Assembly (NCBI GenBank): GCA_016215735.1
Contig: JACRIA010000046.1
Location: 1-8,193, forward strand
Length of the DNA stretch: 8,193 nucleotides
Direction of reading: 5' to 3'
Source: Candidatus Peregrinibacteria bacterium
GTDB lineage: Bacteria > Patescibacteriota > Gracilibacteria > UBA1369 > UBA12463
Within the stretch, counting starts at the first letter, position 1. Every line of letters begins with the position of its first letter. Positions 1 to 6,400 of the stretch are shown one piece after another. A program made the position numbers and the translations under genes. The notes beneath the pieces are model-generated. The model was not told the origin of the DNA. It did no database searches and was given only the letters and a program-made list of their open reading frames with translations.

Positions 1-261
1 CGCAAAAACAGCGAATGTACACGCAAAAGGAATTTTTCCGCGAATCGCAAAACCAGCGGCGCATCCGATCATATTTTGTTCAGCAATCCCCATATTAAAA
101 TGCCTTTCCGGAAATGCAGAAGCAAACATTGTTGTATAAAGTGAACTGGACGCGTCAGCATCCAAAACAACTATATCTTTATTTTTTGCGCCAAGTTCTG
201 CCACAGCTTGCCCAAAAGCTTTTCTTGTCGCAATTTTTTCTTGAGATTTTTCGCCTACCAT
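1..261 (-). CDS. tkt: Transketolase, C-terminal subunit (3' part cut off by window edge)
   Basis: This is the first 87 residues of the pyrimidine-binding/C-terminal half of transketolase, which pairs with the N-terminal subunit to move two-carbon ketol units between sugar phosphates using thiamine diphosphate (non-oxidative pentose phosphate pathway, cytoplasm). Visible features are an ATRKAFGQ opening, the family-typical VVLDADASSS at about 31-40, and NMGIAEQNM at about 56-64. The Glu of the last motif (residue 61) is the conserved residue that activates the cofactor in this family. It reads without interruption to base 1, so the missing part lies outside the window. The ATG at 261 is 45 bp downstream of the N-subunit stop, in the same direction, so the two halves are surely co-expressed. 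The leader is A-rich with no Shine-Dalgarno. A 1-deoxyxylulose-5-phosphate synthase is unlikely, because that enzyme is normally one fused chain. Confidence 0.93.
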   Translation of the reverse strand, partial: MVGEKSQEKIATRKAFGQAVAELGAKNKDIVVLDADASSSLYTTMFASAFPERHFNMGIAEQNMIGCAAGFAIRGKIPFACTFAVFA

Positions 262-306
262 ATTTTCAAAGTTTTAACTTTTAAGCTGTGGTTTTGAGCT
301 TTACGG

Positions 307-1185
307 TTAAGGGGACGGTTCTCGAAGAGAACCGTCCCCTCTTAATTCCGCGATTTCTTTTTGTAATGCGGGAATCGCAACTGCCATTTCTTCCTTACTC
401 AAGGCAACGCCATGATATGACGCCTTATTTTCAGCAAAACTCACGCCTTTTCCTTTAACAGTATCAGCGATAATAATTGTCGGCTTGCGCAAAGGTTCGA
501 TAGCTTTAGAAAATGCACCGAGCAATTCAGTAATATCATGGCCTTCGCGAATATGAATGACATTCCATCCAAAAGCTTTAAATTTATCAACAATTGGATC
601 AATGTTCATTATTGCGCGCACATAGCCGTCAAGCTGAACGCCATTATGATCCATTATCGCGATCAAATTATCGCATTTGTAATGAGCCGCAGCCATCGCA
701 GCTTCCCAAACTTGTCCTTCCTGCACTTCGCCATCGCCAAGCATCACATAAACGCGATTTCCCGCCTTTTCCATTTTCAAACACATCGCAAGTCCAACTG
801 AAACTGAAAATCCCTGGCCAAGAGTACCGGTTGTCATTGTTACGCCGGGAATTTTCCGCACAGGATGGCCTTGAAGTAGAGCGCCCATTTGCCTAAAATG
901 ATTAAGTTCTTCTTTATCAAAAAAGCCTAAATCAGCCAAAATCACGTAAAGCGCCGGACACGCGTGGCCTTTGGACAAAATAAAATAATCCTGCTCATTC
1001 CAATTCGGTTCGCGCGGATTGAATTTCATTAAACGTTGTCCGCGCGCCGAACCGTAATACAAAACCGTCAAAATATCAATCGCAGACAAACTCCCGCCCG
1101 TATGGCCGGAATTCGCCTTATGAATCATGTCTAAAATGGCTATTCTATGCTCGTTTGCTTTGATTTTTAGCTCAATTGGATTCAT
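307..1185 (-). CDS. tkt: Transketolase, N-terminal (thiamine diphosphate-binding) subunit
   Basis: This 292-aa protein is the pyrophosphate-binding half of a split transketolase. The thiamine diphosphate motif runs from GDG at residues 150-152 to DHN at 179-181. Other family landmarks are the N-terminal SGHTGGSLS (about 26-34), SKGH (71-74), GTLGQG (120-125) and the KGKG loop (244-247). I start it at the ATG at 1185, not at an in-frame ATG at 1245. The upstream 20 residues are low-complexity and come from a repeat element, whereas the 1185 start opens a normal transketolase N-terminus (MNPIELKIKANEHR) and has AGAGG five bases before it. The last 11 residues (RGDGSLREPSP) are encoded by a REP-like hairpin and look like a recent extension of a protein that otherwise ends near EIAEL. 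The gene lies 89 bp downstream of thpR and 45 bp upstream of the C-subunit. Confidence 0.95.
   Translation of the reverse strand: MNPIELKIKANEHRIAILDMIHKANSGHTGGSLSAIDILTVLYYGSARGQRLMKFNPREPNWNEQDYFILSKGHACPALYVILADLGFFDKEELNHFRQMGALLQGHPVRKIPGVTMTTGTLGQGFSVSVGLAMCLKMEKAGNRVYVMLGDGEVQEGQVWEAAMAAAHYKCDNLIAIMDHNGVQLDGYVRAIMNIDPIVDKFKAFGWNVIHIREGHDITELLGAFSKAIEPLRKPTIIIADTVKGKGVSFAENKASYHGVALSKEEMAVAIPALQKEIAELRGDGSLREPSP
310..340. repeat. REP-like perfect hairpin, 14-bp stem with 3-nt loop
   Basis: The arm at 310-323 (core GGGGACGGTTCTC) pairs perfectly with 327-340 around the loop GAA. It overlaps the last codons of the transketolase N-subunit gene, whose stop is at 307-309. It shares the GGGGACGG core with the larger element at 1211-1295. 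Such G-rich palindromes resemble the REP/REPIN elements spread by RAYT (REP-associated tyrosine transposase) enzymes, but no transposase is in the window. Neither strand has a T-run after the stem, so it is not a classical intrinsic terminator. It could still slow decay or modulate read-through between the two transketolase genes. Confidence 0.8.
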
Positions 1186-1190
1186 TGGCG

Positions 1191-1195
1191 CCTCT
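1191..1195 (-). promoter_or_regulatory. Shine-Dalgarno AGAGG for transketolase N-subunit
   Basis: AGAGG lies five bases upstream of the ATG at 1185. It is the only well-placed Shine-Dalgarno directly before a chosen start in this window, and it decides the start against the longer reading from 1245. It could not function if transcription started from the -10 at 1196-1201, since that start point would fall inside or after it. Confidence 0.6.
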
Positions 1196-1224
1196 ATAAT
1201 AGTCGAAAATAGGGACAGAGGCAA
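1196..1224 (-). promoter_or_regulatory. Possible promoter for the transketolase genes, -35 inside a repeat
   Basis: TTGCCT (1219-1224) and TATTAT (1196-1201) are separated by 17 bp, matching sigma-70 consensus at four and five of six positions. The -35 hexamer belongs to the repeat unit at 1212-1223 (plus one base). Transcription would start around 1189, giving an almost leaderless mRNA and excluding the AGAGG site, so this promoter and that ribosome site are alternatives. It may be chance in A+T-rich DNA. Confidence 0.3.
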
Positions 1225-1295
1225 AGAGAATGGGGACGGAGGCAAAATTCACCTAGCGTTGAGCTCAACGAGACTCAAAAACTGCCCCCGTCCCC
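1211..1295. repeat. Composite REP-like element between thpR and transketolase
   Basis: GGGGACGGAGGCA (1232-1244) and TGCCCCCGTCCCC (1283-1295) form an inverted repeat with one mismatch. Between them is a perfect 14-bp palindrome, CGTTGAGCTCAACG (1257-1270). A third unit, GGGACAGAGGCA (1212-1223), is a direct copy of 1233-1244 with one mismatch, 21 bp away. The core GGGGACGG is shared with the hairpin at 310-340. The right arm encodes the last residues of ThpR, including its stop codon region. The pattern fits a RAYT-type REP doublet plus a decayed extra copy. Confidence 0.75.
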
Positions 1296-1814
1296 AAATT
1301 TTTCAAGTTCGGTATAAATCGGCCCTGTTGGAGAAAGTTGGCTTTGCATAAGGGAAAAATGCTCGACTTCCATTTCGAGTTTTTTGATTTTTGCGTTTTT
1401 TATTTGGCGCGACAAATCCTTGTCATTCGCGTATTTCACGCGCGAAAGGGTAAGATGCGGAATAAAATTTTCAGTTTTCACAGCGCCGTACTTACTCACT
1501 GCGTCTTCAATTTCTTTTTGCAGCTGCATCAATTCTGGCGGCGAGGTCAAACCAACCCAAATCACGCGAATATGGCCATTCCGATCTGTAAAAAATCCTG
1601 CTTCGGTTAATTCAATGCGAAATTTTTTGAAATTTATCCGGCCCAATTTTTCTTTAATTTCAGGCATTTTTTCATCGCTTACTTCTCCTAAAAATTTCAA
1701 GGTCAAATGGGAAGATTTTGCCGGCGTCGCTCGCGCAACAACAAAACCGCTCCCCACTTCTTCAAGATATTTTTTGATCTCCGGCAATAAATTTATTGAA
1801 ACAAAAATCCGCAT
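1275..1814 (-). CDS. thpR: RNA 2',3'-cyclic phosphodiesterase (2'-5' RNA ligase-like, 2H family)
   Basis: This 179-aa protein has the two HxT motifs that define the 2H phosphoesterase superfamily: HLTLKFLG at residues 36-43 and HLTLSR at 120-125. The two His/Thr pairs (36/38 and 120/122) are the expected catalytic residues. The MRIFVSINLL opening and the SPTGPIYTEL ending (161-170) are typical of the ThpR/LigT branch. Family members open 2',3'-cyclic phosphate RNA ends to 2'-phosphates and can join tRNA halves in vitro; the in vivo substrate is usually unknown. The final residues (about GDGGSF) and the TGA stop come from a REP-like repeat, so the natural protein probably ended around residue 172. 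It lies 48 bp downstream of the nucleoside diphosphate kinase gene. The upstream bases contain no convincing Shine-Dalgarno. Confidence 0.92.
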   Translation of the reverse strand: MRIFVSINLLPEIKKYLEEVGSGFVVARATPAKSSHLTLKFLGEVSDEKMPEIKEKLGRINFKKFRIELTEAGFFTDRNGHIRVIWVGLTSPPELMQLQKEIEDAVSKYGAVKTENFIPHLTLSRVKYANDKDLSRQIKNAKIKKLEMEVEHFSLMQSQLSPTGPIYTELEKFGDGGSF

Positions 1815-1832
1815 ACCCGCTTTATCATTTAC

Positions 1833-1857
1833 TTTAACTTTTAAAATTTAACTTTTA
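1833..1857. repeat. Two direct copies of TTTAACTTTTA in the ndk-thpR gap
   Basis: TTTAACTTTTA occurs at 1833-1843 and again at 1847-1857, and a third time at 273-283, just upstream of the transketolase C-subunit start. All three copies lie in short intergenic gaps in the same orientation. On the coding strand they read TAAAAGTTAAA. They may be a shared leader element or simply slippage-prone A/T spacer. Confidence 0.5.
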
Positions 1858-1862
1858 TCATT

Positions 1863-2339
1863 CTATTTGCGCTCATCCTCCGCATATACATGCGTATATT
1901 CACTCTTATCATATTCGTGAAGTTCATCTTTTTTGAAAAATCTTTTCACTTCTTTTTTAGCTGTCGCAGCAGAATCCGAAGCATGAACAACATTACACGC
2001 TGTGCTCATTGCCAAATCCCCGCGAATGGAACCTGGTTCTGCTTCTGAAGCTTTTGTACTTCCGCAAACAAGCCGCACAGCATTTATTACATTCAATCCT
2101 TCAACGCACAAAACAATCACAGGACTACTGCTCATGAATTTCGCCAAATCCTTGAAAAACGGCTTATCCTTGTGGTGGTTGTAATGCTCTGCCAAAAGCG
2201 CTTTATCCAAACGCATCATTTTAAGGCCGACTATTTTGAGGCCTTTTTTTTCAAAGCGCTTGATAATTTCACCAATCAATCCCCTTTGCAATGCATCGGG
2301 TTTTATGATTACGAGAGATTTTTCTTTAATAGCTTTCAT
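1863..2339 (-). CDS. ndk: Nucleoside diphosphate kinase
   Basis: This 158-aa enzyme transfers the terminal phosphate of ATP to nucleoside diphosphates through a phospho-histidine, keeping NTP and dNTP pools balanced. Family landmarks are all present: VIIKPDALQRGLIG near the N-terminus (Lys13), EHYNHHKDKPFF with the nucleotide-stacking Tyr, RLVCGSTKASEAEPGSIRGD carrying Arg89, Thr95 and Arg106, and NVVHASDS with Asn116 and catalytic His119. HASDS replaces the more common HGSDS. The C-terminus (HEYDKSEYTHVYAEDERK) is slightly longer than in the roughly 140-aa bacterial enzyme. A TTG at 2345 would add two residues, but I choose the ATG at 2339 because a strong -10 at 2350-2355 would leave the TTG outside or at the very edge of the transcript. 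It has its own promoter, 35 bp after the preceding gene. Confidence 0.96.
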   Translation of the reverse strand: MKAIKEKSLVIIKPDALQRGLIGEIIKRFEKKGLKIVGLKMMRLDKALLAEHYNHHKDKPFFKDLAKFMSSSPVIVLCVEGLNVINAVRLVCGSTKASEAEPGSIRGDLAMSTACNVVHASDSAATAKKEVKRFFKKDELHEYDKSEYTHVYAEDERK

Positions 2340-2349
2340 ATGCAAAAAG

Positions 2350-2378
2350 ATTATAACATAAAAAGCGCGGCTCGCTAA
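2350..2378 (-). promoter_or_regulatory. Promoter of ndk, predicting a near-leaderless mRNA
   Basis: A perfect TATAAT (2350-2355) has a weak TTAGCG (2373-2378) 17 bp upstream. The expected start point, around 2343, is only a few bases before the ndk ATG at 2339, and no Shine-Dalgarno is present, which fits leaderless translation. The -35 hexamer overlaps the stop codon of the upstream 366-aa gene. Confidence 0.6.
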
Positions 2379-3475
2379 GAAACCGGGGATTCGGGAGTTG
2401 TTTCTCTTTTATCCGCATCGCTCGCGACTGGCGGCACAACCTGTGTTTCTGGCGCAGCCGCTGTTTCCGGCTTTGCGACTTTCGGCGCGACAACGATTTT
2501 AAATCCTTCCGCGAATTGCGTGCCTGCTGGAATTCTTGTTCCTGCCGGCAAAATAATTGTTGATTTATCTGATACGGCTGTTTCGCCTTTTGTCAAAGGT
2601 TTCTTTACTTCACCAACAAAAATTTCCATATTACCTGCCGCGGTTATCGTAAGCGGCGATTTTTCATCTTTCATCAAAACTAAATTGGCATTATTCGGCA
2701 CAAAAGCTTCTTCCGAAAATTTATAGTTTGATTTAGCAAAGTACTCTTTCTCTCCGCTCTGCGCTACGCTCTGTACTGTTTTTTCGAATGTATCTTTTGA
2801 TATTTCCGTTGCGATCCAGTTTCCGAATCCTAATTTATCCAAAAAACCTTTGAAAAATCCCTTGCCTTGATCTATGTATTGTTTTGCTTTTGGATTTTTT
2901 CCAGCTAAAGCATCGATGCCTTTGGATAACGCAGTCATACCCATCAAAGTCCCAATAAAACCCCAAAATCCTTTGCCAGCATATGCCTCTTTTAACTTGT
3001 CTTCAGCCTTTTCTCCTCCAAATAATCCAACTATGCTTCCAAGCCAGCTTTTTTTGAATTCTTCTAAACCTTCGGCAGCGGCTTTCTGTTCAGGAGTTGG
3101 AGACGGCGTAGGCGGCACGACATTTACGGCGCCTTTTCCGACAGCCTGTTCTATTTTCCCCTTGTTTCCCTCACTTTCCTTTGGCTTAGACAAAACTTCA
3201 GTTTTCTCTTCAAGATTTTTATTAATTTCAACTACTTTTTCGCGATATTTTTGGTCCCATGTTTTACCGATCTCCTCGTGAAGAACGACTTTGCTTTCGT
3301 CTGATTGCTGAACTACTTGTTCTTCCCTGCTTTCTTTCGACGGCACAGGCTGTTTTTCTTTTATCTTATCGGGGCTTTCAGCGGCATTTGTTTCTAGTTG
3401 TTTTCCCGACACTTGGGAAACTAATCTTTCCGGCATAAAAATTTCCTGCGGATTGTTTTTGAAAAATGTTTTCAT
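2375..3475 (-). CDS. Unrecognised 366-aa protein with helical core and beta-rich C-terminal module
   Basis: I do not recognise this family. Residues 1-135 are charged, low-complexity and likely disordered, ending in a Pro/Thr stretch (PPTPSPTP at 121-128). Residues about 138-220 form amphipathic or hydrophobic helices rich in Gly, Phe and Trp (SWLGSIVGLFGG, KGFWGFIGTLMGMTALSKG), with one possible membrane-spanning segment near 169-190. Residues about 246-330 look beta-rich, with short hydrophobic strands and the repeated turn LPAGTRIPAGTQF (309-321). The tail from 331 is Pro/Ala/Thr-rich. There is no N-terminal signal peptide. It starts 12 bp after the 1105-aa gene, so the two almost certainly share an mRNA and perhaps a complex. 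An alternative start at 3436 (codon 14) has AGGA at 3444-3447, seven bases upstream, whereas the 3475 start has none, so the N-terminus is uncertain. It is clearly coding, but its function is unknown. Confidence 0.8.
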   Translation of the reverse strand: MKTFFKNNPQEIFMPERLVSQVSGKQLETNAAESPDKIKEKQPVPSKESREEQVVQQSDESKVVLHEEIGKTWDQKYREKVVEINKNLEEKTEVLSKPKESEGNKGKIEQAVGKGAVNVVPPTPSPTPEQKAAAEGLEEFKKSWLGSIVGLFGGEKAEDKLKEAYAGKGFWGFIGTLMGMTALSKGIDALAGKNPKAKQYIDQGKGFFKGFLDKLGFGNWIATEISKDTFEKTVQSVAQSGEKEYFAKSNYKFSEEAFVPNNANLVLMKDEKSPLTITAAGNMEIFVGEVKKPLTKGETAVSDKSTIILPAGTRIPAGTQFAEGFKIVVAPKVAKPETAAAPETQVVPPVASDADKRETTPESPVS

Positions 3476-3487
3476 GGTTTTTTATTT

Positions 3488-6400
3488 TTAAGTTTTACTA
3501 GCTTCAACATTTTTAAAATCAGCAGAATGTTCCGGAGAAACCTCCTGCAGAGCATCGCCTAAAACCTCTCGCGTATCTTCATCTATTTGCATTTCTCCAG
3601 CAGGTTTCATAACAATAGAATAGCCGGCATAACCTAGGCCTCCTGTCAGAGCGGCTCTGCGAGCCCATTTACCAGTTTTGAGCAATTTTGCATTTTTTGC
3701 AATACCGCCGGCTTTTTCGGCTCCAGCGGCCAATTTCAAAATTTTGGTGGATTTTATAGCAACTTTACCGGCTCTAATCGTTGAAAGGGTTGTCCTACCA
3801 GCAAGGCCGAGGCCAAAAAAGAATGTTCCGACATCGCATACTAAACCAGCAGCCCCAAATCCGAGCCTGATCATCCTGTCTCCAAAATCGAGTTTTCTTT
3901 TCGTAACTAATTCTTTTCCAGAAAAAACGCTATAAAAATCTGAAAATGTCCCGCTGAAAGGAGCTATATCAACTGCTGTCTGGCCTCCGGCTTCTAACAA
4001 AGAAGTTTTTTTATCAGAACCAGCCCAAGCGCCAGCCCCAATAAGTACGCTGCAAAAAACCATTTTCCCTTTCCACGTTTGACACGGCAATATTTGTCTT
4101 CCAAAAAACTTATACGAAGCTCCTTTCGTAGTTCTGATAAAAGTAATGAATCTATCTTTCAGTCTAGTTTTAGCCAAAATCACTTGTTCCAATTGTCTCG
4201 TCAAAACGAACACTCTTTCAACATTTTTTTCGCCAAGGAATTTTATATTTCTTTTAAGCCATTCTTCAAGGCCCCTTAAAAATCTCGCCTCTTTCTGAAT
4301 ATTTTCAAAAAATACCTTATTGGAAGTTGTAAGTTTCTCGCTAAGGCTATTTACCTCTTTAATAACTTCGTCTGCTTCTGTCCGCTTGCCGGCATTTACA
4401 AGATCCTCTGCCAATTTCTTCTTTTCGACAACTTTTTTACCAATATCATCGACATAGCCTTCAACGTCTCTTTCGAACTTGTCTAATTTTTCTATTCCGC
4501 CCTCGGATAAAACTTCTCCTTTTATCTTCGCTCTATTTTCGTTCAACATATATTTAGTCGTATATTCATTTTCAGTAAGAATGTATTTTTCTTTTAAATT
4601 TATTAAATCTACTTCAGCTTTATCTATTTTTGCATTAAGATCGGTGATTTGTTTTTCCAGCGAAGCTATTGCTGATTTATTGCCGCTTTCTTGCGCTAAC
4701 TTAAGCTGTTCTTTCGCATCAAGCAATTCTGCCTTTTCTAAATAAATAGCTTTCTTTTGTTTTAAAGCATCTACTTCTGCACTCAAAGCTTTTTTACCCT
4801 GCAGATCGCTATACTCTTGAAAATCGTCTTTTAACTCGAGTGTTTTCCCTTCGAGCTTCGACAATTTAAGGCTTTCTTCTTCCGTTAAAGGTTTAAAACC
4901 CTTTGAGTTTATTCCTTCTTCTATTTTATCAGCGGCAGTTTTAAATTCTGCGATTGTCTTTGGTTCATGCGAAAATAGCTCTTTCGCTTTAAGGGGCGAG
5001 GTAATCATTTTTTTACCTATATATTTAGATAATTCACGCCCCTGTGCGCCTGCTCCTTTATACCAATAAGCAAACATGATTCCCTGCGGAACTAACATCG
5101 CGAACTCGGTCCATCCATATCTTTTATCAATCAAATCAACCAAGTCATCATTATGATCAGCGGCTTCCGCAATCTTTCCATTGATATCATCATAAGGTAC
5201 ATCTGCGATGATTAAATTTCGCAATTCACTAAGCGCTTTCTGGCGATTCACAAGCTCTTCCTGCAATTCTGATATATCGGATAGATTAACTCCTCTTTTT
5301 TTAAGACCCTCAATAAACTTTTCGATAAATTCTTTTTTTATAAATTTTTGGGAACTGCCGAATCCAGAAAAAGTGATATTGATAGTTCGTTCCACATTTT
5401 CCCTTTTTACAGGATCTTTTATGAATTTTAAAGCGTCCTGAAGTGTTTTGTATTCTTGAGTTTCTGCAACATCATATGCTACTGTAATTTTTTCGCCTGT
5501 AATCATTTCGTAAGCTTCTAACATTGATGATTCCGGCGTGATCCCTTTTTGCTTCAATTCAATATCATGCGCCGCAAAATACTCACGGATAATTTTTATA
5601 TCTTTTTGTTCGTCAGCGGAAAAATCGAGAGCCCAAGCGATTTTTGGAAGCTTTTCAGTTAGCATGTTTTCTGCTGATTCTTTTGTTTTATCTATTTTTC
5701 CGGTGATAATTCCTTCTTGCATAAACTTGCCATACTTAAAAATTGAAATTTTTCTCAGCGTCAGGCTTGAAACTTTAACTTTTTTCTCCCGTTCAATATT
5801 GGCTATTATTGTGTCGTAAATTTTTTCGTTTTCAAGGCCTTTGGATACCAATTCCCACGCTTCTTTGAATTTTCCGCGCGAAATTAAATTCAAAAATTTA
5901 GCGGCTTTTTCCATTCCTATTTTTTCAGCCCATCTCTGCACAGTTTCAAATCCGCAAATTCTTCCAGCCACAAAAGCGATTCCACCGGCCCAAAGTAGTC
6001 GTTTTGTCCATCCCCATATTCCCGCTCCTTCTTTTTTTTCGCCTACTGCTTCCGCTCCTTTCTTGCCGCCTTTCATCCATTTGAAAAATCTATAAAGTCC
6101 GTAGCCGCCTGCAAGCGCGCCGGCCACAAATAAAACAGGATGCGCTTTTGCGGTTTCCCATGCTTCTTTGCCATATCTCTTAGCTTTATCTGTAAATCCT
6201 TCCGGCTCCTTATTTTTATTTTCCATTTTTTGCTTAACATAACTGGCTGTCTGATAATTTTCATAGGATTTTTCAACAATTTTCGGCCATTCTGCTGAAA
6301 GTTTTTTATAAAGCGGACTTTCCGGATTTTCCGCGATTTCCTGAAGTTTTTTAATAGCGGCCTTATCTGCTGAATTTTTGAACGCCTCGGGATTCAATCC

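Noticed and set aside
310..340. The perfect hairpin as an intrinsic terminator
   Set aside because: No T-run follows the stem on either strand, and a co-functional gene continues 45 bp after the stop.
1186..1245. Longer transketolase N-subunit reading starting at 1245
   Set aside because: The extra 20 residues are Pro/Ser/Leu low complexity from the repeat region, while the ATG at 1185 has a Shine-Dalgarno and opens the family-like N-terminus.
1275..1277. Reassigned TGA (Gly code of Gracilibacteria/SR1)
   Set aside because: TGA works as a terminal stop for thpR and for the 270-aa gene, and no long gene needs an in-frame TGA to be read through.
1384..1851. Open frame of 155 codons on the plus strand
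   Set aside because: It is antisense to thpR, whose two catalytic motifs are unambiguous on the minus strand.
2340..2345. TTG start of ndk, adding two residues
   Set aside because: The predicted transcript start lies at or after this codon, and the ATG at 2339 gives a normal family N-terminus.
2357..2378. Possible terminator after the 366-aa gene (AGCG/CGCT stem followed by T-run)
   Set aside because: The stem is only about four base pairs, and the sequence overlaps the ndk promoter; too weak to call.
2874..3281. Open frame of 135 codons on the plus strand
   Set aside because: It is antisense to the 366-aa gene, has Ser/Pro/Phe-rich shadow composition and no upstream initiation signal.
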